The notes beneath the pieces were generated by a model that did not search any database, was not told the origin of the DNA, and saw nothing but the letters and a program-made list of their open reading frames with translations. The translations under genes and the position numbers were made by a program. From Sedimentitalea sp041224545 (GTDB taxonomy: Bacteria > Pseudomonadota > Alphaproteobacteria > Rhodobacterales > Rhodobacteraceae), in contig NZ_JBGFGP010000124.1 in NCBI RefSeq assembly GCF_041224545.1, forward strand, positions 1 through 64,000: a stretch of DNA of 64,000 bases. The letters run 5' to 3'. Below are positions 8,502 to 16,925 of this stretch, piece by piece (positions within the stretch are counted from its first letter, which is position 1; every line of letters begins with the position of its first letter).

Positions 8502-9612
8502 TTAACCAGAGACATACCCTGCAGCCTTGAAGAATTTCCAGTACTCGTCGGGTGAGTAGAGGTCGCAGACCTCGGCGATTGTGTCGAACATGTAGGTGGA
8601 TATCCTGGCGCAGCACCTTCTGAGTATCCGCCATGCAGAAGAGCGATTTTCGATCCAGAAGCGATCGGCCTTGGCGAGCGCATTTGCGGTTTCGATCAGC
8701 TTGCGCATGAGCGCGACGAGGGCGACCTTTGCAGGTTTTCCGGCGTCGCGAAGCGCGATGTATTTGGCCTTCAAGTCCTGGTTGAAGCGCATGACGACGA
8801 GCGCCGGCATGTAGAGCGCATCGCGCAGGGGTTTTCTCCCGCCCCTGATGAAGGACTTGCCCTTCCACTGGCCGGATTCCCGACTGTGAGGAACGAGCCC
8901 GGCCAGGCTTCCCGCCTGTTTCCGCGCCAGCGTGCCGATCTCGGGCAGGAAGGCGAGGATCGCCGCCGTCACGACCGGGCCAAGGCCGGGGATCAGCCCT
9001 GCGATGAACGTCTGTGTGCCCAGGAGCCAAACGGCGCGTCCATCACCAGACGATCCCCGCGCGGCGCCCAACCGCGCAGGCGGATCAGTTTCGTCTTCAC
9101 CGAGGTTTCGTCAAGGAAGACAACGTGTTCGAGGTGCTCGGCCACGTCAGGAACGCAATGCGCAAGCCACTCCTCGCGCTGCCGCCTTACCTTGGCGCGA
9201 CCGGGTTCGGTGGCAACCAGCCTTCGTCAGGGAAACGCCCCACCGGGGCCTTTCCAGATCTTCCTCAGTTATTTGTGCGTATACCCCAGCTTGCGAAGGA
9301 ACTTGCCAATCGCGTTCGGATGCGCGCGCACGACGGTCGCGTCCTGCAAGGCCGAGGCCAGTTCCGGCATCGTGATGTCGCCGTCCTGCGCGATGATCTC
9401 GGCGAAGAAGAACCGGTACGGATCGAGCTTGCCGTTGCCCTTTGGCCGCCACTGCGGCATGATGCTGGCCCGCCCCCTGAGCCGGATCGCATGCTTCCAT
9501 CTGGCGCCTGTCGCCGGCGAAAGTTTCAGGCGCAAAGCCCCCGCACGCTTAACCCTTCTTCAGTCAATCTCTGAAACCGCAAACGAAGCGCGTTTGGTAA
9601 AGGTGCTGACAT
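8502..9612 (-). pseudogene. IS630-family transposase, frameshifted and interrupted
   Basis: Translation from the ATG 9612-9610 starts MSAPLPNALRLRFQRLTEEGLSVRG. It shifts frame near 9530 to ALRLKLSPATGARWKHAIRLRGRA and the winged-helix part (ITMPELASALQDATVVRAHPNAIGKFLRKLGYTHK, ending 9269). It resumes in another frame at about 9165-9010 with the first catalytic block VFLDETSVKTKLIRLRGWAPRGDRL, then GTQTFIAGL. The second and third catalytic acids are missing, because IS110 sequence follows. The C-terminus (IAEVCDLYSPDEYWKFFKAAGYVSG) returns at 8502-8633. Not functional as an IS630 enzyme. Confidence 0.8.
8655..8993 (-). pseudogene. IS110-family transposase fragment (Transposase_20 domain)
   Basis: About 113 residues from IPGLGPVVTAAILAFLPEIG through AGLVPHSRESGQWKG and RGGRKPLRDALYMPALV to LIETANALAKADR, the helix-hairpin-helix C-terminal domain of IS110-type DEDD transposases. 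The N-terminal RuvC-like catalytic domain is absent. It is fused in the same open frame (8502-9071) to IS630 sequence on both sides. It looks like a deletion/recombination product. Confidence 0.82.
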
Positions 9613-9880
9613 GATCCATCCTCCCAAACAGGATAAATCACATTCCCAACCATATAGGAATCCCACGATTCAGGTTTTCGGCGGGACGCCTTAAATGCAA
9701 AATACTCTAGACGACACGGCTCAGCGACCGTCAGAATGTTTTGATGGGCACCCGGCCTGTCGCGCTTTGTGTCAGATTTGTGCCAATCGGAAACTTCCGT
9801 TCCGGCAATGTTACACATTGGGCCGTATTTTCTGCATCCCCGGCCATGTACCTATTGCTGTTTTTCCTGGTTGCGAGTAA

Positions 9881-9914
9881 TCCCTGCCTTGGGACACCCC
9901 TCCCCAACGAGGGG
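9881..9914 (+). promoter_or_regulatory. tandem leader hairpins upstream of serC
   Basis: Two adjacent hairpins precede the serC ribosome site: TCCC/GGGA with a 6-base loop (9881-9894) and CCCCTC/GAGGGG with loop CCCAAC (9897-9914). The second ends 24 bases before the start codon, just ahead of a GGAAGGG ribosome site. Structured serC leaders have been proposed in alphaproteobacteria, but I could not compare this one with such a model. The T-run needed for a terminator is absent. Function is inferred; it could modulate translation initiation. Confidence 0.45.
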
Positions 9915-9938
9915 CGCTTTATCTGGAAGGGTAGCAAA

Positions 9939-11093
9939 ATGGCTATTGCACAACCGGCGACGCGGCCGGCCAATCCGCGTTTTTCTTCTGGCCCCTGCGC
10001 CAAGCCCCCCACCTTCGACCTTGGCAAGCTTGCGGATGCGCCTTTGGGCCGCTCGCACCGTGCCGCGATCGGCAAGGCAAAGCTCAAGGCGGCGATCGAG
10101 GAAACCCGCGACATGCTGGGTATTCCCGCAGACTACAAGATCGGCATTGTTCCCGCCTCGGATACCGGCGCCTTTGAAATGGCGATGTGGAACCTGCTGG
10201 GCGCGCGCGCGGTCGAGATGCTGGCCTGGGAGAGCTTCGGCGCGGGCTGGGTCACGGATGTGACCAAGCAACTCGGGCTCAATGCGGTGGTCAAGATCGC
10301 CGAGTACGGCGAGATCGTTGATCTGGCGGGCGTCGATTTCGACAAGGATGTCTGCTTTACCTGGAACGGCACCACGTCCGGTGTCCGGGTTCCCGGCGGC
10401 GATGCGATCCCGGCGGATCGTGCCGGCCTGACCCTGTGCGACGCCACCTCGGCCGCCTTTGCAATGGACCTGCCGTGGGACAAGCTGGATGTGACGACAT
10501 TTTCCTGGCAGAAGGTTCTGGGCGGCGAAGCGGCACATGGCATGCTGATCCTGGGCCCCCGCGCAGTGGAACGCCTCGAGAGCTATACGCCTTCATGGCC
10601 GCTGCCCAAGATTTTTCGTCTGACCAAGAGCGGCAAGCTGATCGATGGCATCTTCAGCGGCGAGACGATCAACACGCCGTCGATGCTCTGTGTCGAAGAT
10701 TATCTGCTGGCGCTTGACTGGGCACGTTCCGAAGGCGGCCTGAAGGGCATGATTGCCCGCGCGGACGCCAATACCGCCGCCGTGACCGACTTTGTTCAGG
10801 CGCATGACTGGATCGATTTCCTGGCAACCGACCCGGCGACACGTTCGAACACGTCGGTCTGCCTCAAGTTTACCGATGCCCGGATCACCGATGGCGCGGG
10901 CTTTGCCAAGGCCGTGGCCAAGCGGTTGGAAATCGAGGGTATCGCGCTGGATATCGGTGCCTACCGGGATGCACCTGCGGGCCTGCGCATCTGGTGCGGC
11001 AGCACGGTCGAAACGGCGGATATCGAGGCGATGCTGCCCTGGCTGGCATGGGCCTTCGAGGTCGAGATCGCTGCCCTGAGCCAGGCCGCCTGA
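9939..11093 (+). CDS. serC: phosphoserine aminotransferase
   Basis: 384 residues, the long proteobacterial class. It converts 3-phosphohydroxypyruvate and glutamate to phosphoserine in serine synthesis, and also serves pyridoxal phosphate synthesis. NPRFSSGPCAKPP is the N-terminal hallmark. The PLP lysine is Lys192 in FSWQKVLGGEAAHG. The ATG at 9939 is chosen because GGAAGGG lies upstream and the family N-terminus starts here; an in-frame upstream extension to 9741 is low-complexity leader. It is followed after 89 bases by serA, so one operon makes phosphoserine from 3-phosphoglycerate. Confidence 0.95.
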   Translation: MAIAQPATRPANPRFSSGPCAKPPTFDLGKLADAPLGRSHRAAIGKAKLKAAIEETRDMLGIPADYKIGIVPASDTGAFEMAMWNLLGARAVEMLAWESFGAGWVTDVTKQLGLNAVVKIAEYGEIVDLAGVDFDKDVCFTWNGTTSGVRVPGGDAIPADRAGLTLCDATSAAFAMDLPWDKLDVTTFSWQKVLGGEAAHGMLILGPRAVERLESYTPSWPLPKIFRLTKSGKLIDGIFSGETINTPSMLCVEDYLLALDWARSEGGLKGMIARADANTAAVTDFVQAHDWIDFLATDPATRSNTSVCLKFTDARITDGAGFAKAVAKRLEIEGIALDIGAYRDAPAGLRIWCGSTVETADIEAMLPWLAWAFEVEIAALSQAA

Positions 11094-11182
11094 TTCACGA
11101 TATTCCGGCTCCGGATGTGTCCGGGGCCACCTTCCCAATTCCCCAGTCAGGAGAATCCGGCTCTGTTCCGGAAAATTCAACA

Positions 11183-12781
11183 ATGACCAAACCCAAAGTA
11201 CTCGTTTCCGACAAACTGTCCCCGACCGCCGTGCAGATTTTCCGTGATCGCGGCATCGATGTGGATTTCGAACCCGATCTTGGCAAGGACAAGGACAGGC
11301 TGGCCGAAGTGATCGGCCAATATGACGGTCTTGCCATTCGCAGCGCCACCAAGGTGACGGAAACCATCCTGCGCCACGCCGACAGGCTGCGCGTCGTGGG
11401 GCGTGCCGGGATCGGTACCGACAATGTCGACAAGGAAGCCGCCTCCAAGAAGGGCGTGATCGTGATGAACACGCCGTTCGGCAACATGATCACCACCGCC
11501 GAACACGCCATCGCAATGATGTTTGCCGTCGCGCGCCAGATCCCCGAAGCCTCGGCCAGCACCCATGCCGGCAAGTGGGAGAAATCCAAGTTCATGGGGG
11601 TCGAACTGACCGGCAAGACGCTGGGCGTGATCGGGGCCGGCAATATCGGTGGCATCGTCTGCGACCGTGCGCGCGGACTGAAAATGAAAGTCATCGCCTA
11701 TGACCCGTTCCTGAGCGAGGAAAAGGCGCAGAAGATGGGTGTCGAGAAAGTCGAACTCGACGCGCTTCTGGCCCGCGCCGATTTCATCACGCTGCATGTT
11801 CCGTTGACCGATCAGACCCGCAACATCCTGTCCGCCGAAAACCTCGCCAGGACAAAGAAGGGGGTGCGTATCATCAACTGCGCCCGCGGTGGGCTGGTGG
11901 ACGAGGCCGCGCTGGCCGAACTGCTGAAGTCCGGACATGTCGCCGGGGCCGCGTTCGATGTGTTTGCCGAGGAGCCTGCCACGGAAAACCCGCTGTTCAA
12001 CCTTCCCAATGTGGTCTGCACACCACATCTGGGCGCGGCGACGACCGAGGCACAGGAAAACGTAGCCCTGCAGGTTGCCGAGCAGATGTCGAACTACCTG
12101 CTGACCGGTGCGGTCGAAAACGCGCTGAACATGCCGAGCGTTACCGCCGAAGAGGCCAAGGTGATGGGTCCGTGGGTCAAGCTGGCGGGGCATCTCGGCG
12201 CATTCATCGGACAGATGACAGACGAGCCGATGAAGGCGATCAACATCCTCTATGACGGTGTTGTGTCCGAAATGAACCTCGAGGCGCTGAACTGTGCCGT
12301 GGTGGCCGGAATCATGAAACGCGCCAACCCCGAGGTCAATATGGTCAGCGCGCAAGTCATTGCCAAAGAGCGCGGCATCAAGATCAGCACCACCAATCAG
12401 GACAAGTCGGGCGCCTTTGACGGTTACATCAAGGTGACCGTGGTGACCGAAAAACGCGAACGCTCGATCGCGGGCACGGTGTTTTCGGACGGCAAACCCC
12501 GCTTTATCCAGATCAAGGGTATCAATATCGATGCCGAGGTGGGCGCGCACATGCTCTATACCACCAATGACGACGTACCGGGCATCATCGGCACGCTGGG
12601 TCAGACCATGGGCGAGAACGGCGTGAACATCGCCAACTTTACACTGGGTCGCTCTGACAAGGGCGGCGAGGCGATCGCGCTTCTCTATGTCGACGCCGAG
12701 GTGCCCGCCCCTGTGCGCGAAAAGCTGGCCGGCACGGGCATGTTCCGCCAGATCAAACCGCTGCAATTCGACGTCGCCTGA
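11183..12781 (+). CDS. serA: D-3-phosphoglycerate dehydrogenase
   Basis: 532 residues, the long form. It oxidises 3-phosphoglycerate with NAD, the committed serine step. Order: substrate domain, NAD Rossmann domain with GVIGAGNIGG (from about residue 148), catalytic Arg in NCARGGLVDE, Glu in FAEEP and His in TPHLGAATTEAQ, then an intervening ASB-type domain and a C-terminal ACT domain (HMLYTTNDDVPGIIGTLG, NIANFTLGR). The ACT domain usually gives serine feedback. Start chosen at 11183, where the family N-terminus TKPKVLVSDKLS begins. An intrinsic terminator follows the stop by about 30 bases. Confidence 0.96.
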   Translation: MTKPKVLVSDKLSPTAVQIFRDRGIDVDFEPDLGKDKDRLAEVIGQYDGLAIRSATKVTETILRHADRLRVVGRAGIGTDNVDKEAASKKGVIVMNTPFGNMITTAEHAIAMMFAVARQIPEASASTHAGKWEKSKFMGVELTGKTLGVIGAGNIGGIVCDRARGLKMKVIAYDPFLSEEKAQKMGVEKVELDALLARADFITLHVPLTDQTRNILSAENLARTKKGVRIINCARGGLVDEAALAELLKSGHVAGAAFDVFAEEPATENPLFNLPNVVCTPHLGAATTEAQENVALQVAEQMSNYLLTGAVENALNMPSVTAEEAKVMGPWVKLAGHLGAFIGQMTDEPMKAINILYDGVVSEMNLEALNCAVVAGIMKRANPEVNMVSAQVIAKERGIKISTTNQDKSGAFDGYIKVTVVTEKRERSIAGTVFSDGKPRFIQIKGINIDAEVGAHMLYTTNDDVPGIIGTLGQTMGENGVNIANFTLGRSDKGGEAIALLYVDAEVPAPVREKLAGTGMFRQIKPLQFDVA

Positions 12782-12810
12782 TCGCGACCGACGCGGGAAA
12801 CCGCATTTTG

Positions 12811-12848
12811 CGCCGTCTGCCTGGCCGGGCGGACGGCGTTTTGATTTT
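12811..12848 (+). terminator. intrinsic terminator after serA
   Basis: An 11-base stem (12811-12821 with 12828-12838, one G-U pair) and a 6-base loop are followed by TTTTGATTTT. It sits 30 bases after the serA stop and closes the serC-serA operon. Confidence 0.85.
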
Positions 12849-12912
12849 GCGGCGGGCGCCGCATCGCAAATCTGTACTTTTCATCGGCACCGCGCTGCGC
12901 TAGCCCACGCAC

Positions 12913-13641
12913 ATGACACAACCTGTTTACGCTATCGGCGACATTCACGGCCAACTCGGCTTTCTCGAAACGGCTCTCGATCTTATCGCGGCTGACGGGG
13001 GCGATGACGCGGAGATCGTGTTTCTCGGCGATCTCGTGGATCGCGGCCCCGATGCGCGGGGTGTGATTGAGCGTCTGATGCAGGGACAGGCGGCCGGAAA
13101 GAACTGGCACGTCATCAAGGGCAATCATGACCGGATGTTCCATCGTTTCGTGACCGAGGGACACGAGCATGATGATCGCATCCTGTCCGGGATCGGCTGG
13201 CTGCACCCGCGCTTGGGCGGACCTGCCACGCTTGCGTCCTATGGGGTCGATGTCGAAACGGATCTGTCCCTACCGCGCCTTCACGGCGAAGCGCAGCGCG
13301 CGGTGCCACAGGCGCATCTGGACTATCTAAAGCATCTGCCGCTGTATCTTGAGCGCGATGATCTGCTCTTCGTGCATGCGGGCATCGCACCGGGCGTGGC
13401 GTTGCAGGATCAGGCCGAAGATGACCTGATTTGGATCCGGGACCCGTTTCTCAAGAATACCGACAGCCATCCGTGGCTGGTGGTGCATGGGCACACGGCG
13501 CTGGATTTCCCGTTGCATTTCGGCAATCGCGTCGATCTGGATGGCGGTGCCGGCTATGGTCGCCCGATCATCCCGGCAGTGTTCGAAGGCCGCGATTGCT
13601 GGTTGCTGAGCAAGGGCGGGCGGGTGCGGTTGACGCCTTAA
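12913..13641 (+). CDS. calcineurin-like (PPP-type) metallophosphoesterase
   Basis: 242 residues. The PPP-family metal motifs are present in order: GDIHG (residues 9-13), GDLVDRG (about 39-45) and GNHD (about 73-76), followed by later His residues (HAGI, VVHGHT). Relatives are bacterial serine/threonine protein phosphatases and symmetrical diadenosine tetraphosphate hydrolases; sequence alone does not choose between them. No signal peptide, so cytosolic. Its TAA overlaps by two bases the stop of the convergent gene downstream. It stands alone after the serA terminator. Confidence 0.85.
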   Translation: MTQPVYAIGDIHGQLGFLETALDLIAADGGDDAEIVFLGDLVDRGPDARGVIERLMQGQAAGKNWHVIKGNHDRMFHRFVTEGHEHDDRILSGIGWLHPRLGGPATLASYGVDVETDLSLPRLHGEAQRAVPQAHLDYLKHLPLYLERDDLLFVHAGIAPGVALQDQAEDDLIWIRDPFLKNTDSHPWLVVHGHTALDFPLHFGNRVDLDGGAGYGRPIIPAVFEGRDCWLLSKGGRVRLTP

Positions 13642-14603
13642 TCTTCGCCCCAGAGATCGGTTGAGAGGTACTTCAGACCGCTGTCGCAGATGATCACACC
13701 GATGCGGCCACCAGCCTCTGACCCGGCCAGCAGGTCAAGCGCCGCCGCCACGTTTGCGCCGGCAGAAAACCCTGCGAAAATGCCCTCTTCGCGCGCCAGT
13801 GCCCGTGCAGTCTCGCGCGCGGTTTCGCCGCTGATCGTGCAGAAACCGTGCACCAGCTTGGCATCCAGCAAAGACAGGTCCGGCATGGCGTAACCACCGC
13901 CCTGGATCGGGTGGCCGGGATGGGTCACTTTCTGCCCGGCGAGCGCCGCCGCGCCCTCGGGTTCGACCACATAGCCACGCAATGCCCCGTTGCGTTGCCG
14001 CAAAGCCCGCATCGTACCGCCAAAGGTGCCGCCGGAGCCTGCAAAATCTGCAAACGCGGTCAGGCTGCAATCGCTGTCCGCCCAGAGTTCGGGTCCGGTG
14101 GTGTCGAAATGGGCCTGCGCGTTGCCCGGATGTGCGAACTGGTTGGCGCGAAATGCCCCGCGCTCGGCGGTGATGCGTTGCGCCGCGTCCTCGACCAGCG
14201 CCAGATCGGCGCCGGATACCTCGCCGGCAATGCTGTTCTCGGCCTGATCGACCAGCACGACCTCGGCGCCAAGCGCGGCCATCATCCGTGCCCGCTCGGG
14301 GGAATTGCCCCGGCTCATCACCGCGACGAACGGATGGCCCAGCACCGAACAGACAATCGCCAGCCCGGTGCCCATGTTGCCGCTGGTCAACTCGACCACG
14401 GTTTGCCCCGGCGCAAGGGAACCGTCCGCGCGTGCCGCGTCGATAATGCCGCGTGCGGCGCGGTCTTTCTTGGAAAAGCCGGGATTGAGATAGTCCAGCT
14501 TGGCCAGGATGCGTCCCCTGAGCCCGCGGGATTCAACCATCCGGTCCAGCCAGACAGATGGCGTTCGCCCGATTGCCCCGAGTATCGAATCGCTCGCGCT
14601 CAT
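13638..14603 (-). CDS. cysteine synthase-like PLP enzyme (fold type II)
   Basis: 321 residues of the cysteine synthase/cystathionine beta-synthase family. Visible marks are the PLP lysine region LNPGFSKKDRAARGII, the substrate loop TSGNMGTGLA (normally TSGNTG), a glycine-rich phosphate loop GSGGTFGG and the C-terminal SAGANVAAAL. The substitution in the TSGNTG loop and the alanine-rich divergence argue against a housekeeping O-acetylserine sulfhydrylase. It is the last gene of the kbl-tdh operon, overlapping tdh by 4 bases, so its substrate may relate to threonine, glycine or 2-amino-3-ketobutyrate metabolism. True activity is unknown. Confidence 0.82.
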   Translation of the reverse strand: MSASDSILGAIGRTPSVWLDRMVESRGLRGRILAKLDYLNPGFSKKDRAARGIIDAARADGSLAPGQTVVELTSGNMGTGLAIVCSVLGHPFVAVMSRGNSPERARMMAALGAEVVLVDQAENSIAGEVSGADLALVEDAAQRITAERGAFRANQFAHPGNAQAHFDTTGPELWADSDCSLTAFADFAGSGGTFGGTMRALRQRNGALRGYVVEPEGAAALAGQKVTHPGHPIQGGGYAMPDLSLLDAKLVHGFCTISGETARETARALAREEGIFAGFSAGANVAAALDLLAGSEAGGRIGVIICDSGLKYLSTDLWGED

Positions 14604-15637
14604 GTCCAGTCGAGCACCACTTTGCCGCTCTGCCCGGATTTCATCGCCGCGAACCCTTCGGCGAAATTCTCGGCGGCAAAGCGGTGGGTGATCACGCCGC
14701 TTACATCCAGGCCGTTCTGCAACATGGCGATCATCTTGTACCAGGTTTCAAAGATCTCGCGACCATAGACTCCCTTGATGGTGATCGCCTTGAACACGAT
14801 ACGCGACCAGTCCACCGGCGATTTACCCGGCGGAATGCCCAGCATCGCGATGCGCCCGCCCATGGTCATTGCCTCGATCATCTGGTCCAGCGCCCGCTGG
14901 TTGCCCGACATTTCCATGCCGACGTCAAAGCCCTGTTTCATGCCCAGCCGCCCGATCACCGCGTCGAGATCCTCGTTTGCCACATTGACCGGCACCACAT
15001 CGGCAACCCTTGCCGCCAGATCCAGCCGCGCCTGATTGATGTCGGTGATCGCCACATGACGCGCGCCCACGTGGCGGGCAACGGCGGCGGCCATGATGCC
15101 AATCGGCCCCGCCCCCGTGATCAGGACGTCCTCGCCCACCAGATCAAAGCTCAGCGCGGTGTGCACGGCGTTGCCCAGCGGGTCGAGAATGGCCCCGATA
15201 TCGTCGCTGATTTCGTCCGGCAGGGGAACGACATTGAATGCCGGGAGCCGAAGGTATTGCGCAAATGCGCCCTGTTCGTTGACGCCGATGCCACGGGTTT
15301 CGGGATCAAGGTGAAACTTGCCCGCGCGCACCTGTCGCGATTGGTGCCCGATCAGGTGGCCTTCGCCGCTGCATCGCTGGCCGATCTCGAGATCTTCGAC
15401 ATTCCGGCCGATCTCGACAATCTCGCCAGCGAATTCGTGGCCGGTGATCAGCGGGACAGGCACGGTCTTTTCCGCCCATTCATCCCAGTTCCAGATATGC
15501 ACATCGGTGCCGCAAATGCCGGTCTTGTTGATCCTGATCAGCACGTCATCCGGGCCGATTTCGGGAACAGCGGCATCGACCATCCACAGCCCTTCGGCGG
15601 CCCGGGATTTTTCGAGCGCTTTCATCGTGTTCTTCAT
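14600..15637 (-). CDS. tdh: L-threonine 3-dehydrogenase
   Basis: 345-residue medium-chain dehydrogenase that oxidises threonine to 2-amino-3-ketobutyrate with NAD. The catalytic zinc ligands sit in GICGTDVHIWNWDEW and GHEFAGEIVEIG; the Rossmann motif is ITGAGPIGIMAAAVA. The lobe that in E. coli Tdh binds structural zinc through four cysteines here reads QRCSGEGHLIGHQSRQ...GKFHLD with only one cysteine, so that zinc is probably absent. It overlaps kbl by 4 bases and the downstream PLP gene by 4, so all three are translationally coupled. Assignment as Tdh is supported by the adjacent kbl. Confidence 0.93.
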   Translation of the reverse strand: MKNTMKALEKSRAAEGLWMVDAAVPEIGPDDVLIRINKTGICGTDVHIWNWDEWAEKTVPVPLITGHEFAGEIVEIGRNVEDLEIGQRCSGEGHLIGHQSRQVRAGKFHLDPETRGIGVNEQGAFAQYLRLPAFNVVPLPDEISDDIGAILDPLGNAVHTALSFDLVGEDVLITGAGPIGIMAAAVARHVGARHVAITDINQARLDLAARVADVVPVNVANEDLDAVIGRLGMKQGFDVGMEMSGNQRALDQMIEAMTMGGRIAMLGIPPGKSPVDWSRIVFKAITIKGVYGREIFETWYKMIAMLQNGLDVSGVITHRFAAENFAEGFAAMKSGQSGKVVLDWT

Positions 15638-16821
15638 GATATCACTCCAAGATCCCTGCCGACAGTACCAAAGGCAGCCAGCGCCCGGTCGAGCTCATCG
15701 CGCGTCAGCGCCGCGTTCATCTGGGTGCGGATGCGGGCCTGTCCACGCGGAACCACCGGAAAGAAAAAGCCGGAAACATAAACGCCGTCATCAAACAGGC
15801 GGGCGGCCATGTCCTGTGCCAGTTGCGCCTCGCCCAGCATCACGGGGACGATGGGATGCTCTCCCGGCAAAAGGTCAAAACCCAGCTCTTCAAGCCCTGC
15901 GCGCCAATAACGCGCGTTTTCAAACAGCCGTGCGCGCAGGTCGCCACCGTTTTCCACCAGCCGGATCGCCTCGATCCCGGCAGCGACAATTGCCGGAGGC
16001 AACGAATTCGAGAACAGGTAGGGCCGTGCGCGCTGGCGCAACAGGTCGATCACCGGCTGCGGACCCGCCACATAGCCGCCGATGGCTCCGCCAAGCGCCT
16101 TGCCCAAAGTACCCGTCAGGATGTCGGCCCGAACCCCGAAATGGTCCGGCGTGCCCGCGCCGTTCGGACCCATGAAGCCGGTGGCATGACAGTCATCGAC
16201 CATCAGGATCGCATCATACCGATCGGCCAGGGCGCGGATTTCGGGCAGCTTTGCAAGGTAGCCATCCATGCTGAATACGCCGTCGGTGGCGATCATGACG
16301 TGACGCGCACCATCATCGCGCGCGGCTTTCAACTTGGTTTCGAGATCGGTCATGTCCGAGTTGGCATAGCGATACCGCCTGGCCTTGCAGAGGCGAATGC
16401 CGTCGATGATCGACGCATGGTTCAGCGCATCGGAAATCACCGCGTCTTCCGGCCCGAGCAGAGGTTCGAAAACCCCGCCATTCGCATCGAAGCAAGCGGC
16501 GAACAGGATCGAATCGTCGGTTTCAATGAAGCCGGCCAGACGTTTTTCGAGATCACGGTGCAAATCCTGCGTGCCACAGATGAACCGTACGCTCGCCATG
16601 CCGAACCCGCGCGGTTCCATCGCCGCGCGGGCGGCCGAAATCAGGTTGGGATGGTCGGCCAGCCCAAGATAGTTGTTGGCACACAGGTTGATGACCTGGC
16701 GGTCTCCGACTTCGATTTCGCCGCCTTGTGGCGAGGTGATCATGCGCTCGCGCTTGGTCATACCTTCGGCATCGATCTGGGCGAGCGTTTCGGAAATATG
16801 TGACAGAAATGCTTGAGACAT
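15634..16821 (-). CDS. kbl: glycine C-acetyltransferase (2-amino-3-ketobutyrate CoA ligase)
   Basis: 395-residue alpha-oxoamine synthase of normal length. It splits 2-amino-3-ketobutyrate with CoA into glycine and acetyl-CoA, taking the product of Tdh. Seen: NLCANNYLGLADHP near the N-terminus, the Asp pair region MVDDCHATGFMG, the PLP-lysine segment TGTLGKALGGAIGGYVAG and C-terminal SGFFFPVVPRGQARIRTQ. It is first in a three-gene operon with tdh and a cysteine synthase-like gene. The 104-base gap upstream has an AT-rich inverted repeat that may bind an Lrp/AsnC-type regulator. GGAGG precedes the ATG. Confidence 0.95.
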   Translation of the reverse strand: MSQAFLSHISETLAQIDAEGMTKRERMITSPQGGEIEVGDRQVINLCANNYLGLADHPNLISAARAAMEPRGFGMASVRFICGTQDLHRDLEKRLAGFIETDDSILFAACFDANGGVFEPLLGPEDAVISDALNHASIIDGIRLCKARRYRYANSDMTDLETKLKAARDDGARHVMIATDGVFSMDGYLAKLPEIRALADRYDAILMVDDCHATGFMGPNGAGTPDHFGVRADILTGTLGKALGGAIGGYVAGPQPVIDLLRQRARPYLFSNSLPPAIVAAGIEAIRLVENGGDLRARLFENARYWRAGLEELGFDLLPGEHPIVPVMLGEAQLAQDMAARLFDDGVYVSGFFFPVVPRGQARIRTQMNAALTRDELDRALAAFGTVGRDLGVIS

Positions 16822-16861
16822 GATGGACCTCCGTTCGAGTCGGCTTCTACCATAGCGGATT

Positions 16862-16883
16862 AAATTCCGAAATAGGGGAATTT
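16862..16883. promoter_or_regulatory. inverted repeat in the kbl promoter region
   Basis: AAATTCC at 16862-16868 and GGAATTT at 16877-16883 are perfect complements with an 8-base spacer. They lie 41 bases upstream of the kbl start in an AT-rich stretch that contrasts with the GC-rich surroundings. The size and AT bias suit an Lrp/AsnC-type or other dimeric regulator; no regulator gene is adjacent. Confidence 0.45.
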
Positions 16884-16925
16884 GTTATACTGGAAAAAAA
16901 TCCGCCAAACCGGAATATTTCCGTG

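Larger units (their letters stand above)
8489..9691. mobile_element. second IS630-type element carrying an IS110 fragment
   Basis: Flanked by TA at 8487-8488 and 9692-9693. Ends are AAGCGTCCCGCC on the left and, reading inward from the right, AAGGCGTCCCGCC, a good inverted repeat. The transposase lies on the minus strand and is damaged: its central part is replaced by IS110 sequence (about 8655-8993). This element sits inside the 8344 fragment, which gives a three-layer history at this site. Confidence 0.8.

Noticed and set aside
11177..12766. A 529-codon open frame on the minus strand
   Set aside because: It lies wholly opposite serA, which has all catalytic and ACT motifs. High GC gives long antisense frames here; the His/Asp-rich translation has no domain.
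14558..15781. A 407-codon plus-strand frame
   Set aside because: Antisense to tdh; no recognisable domain and no ribosome site.
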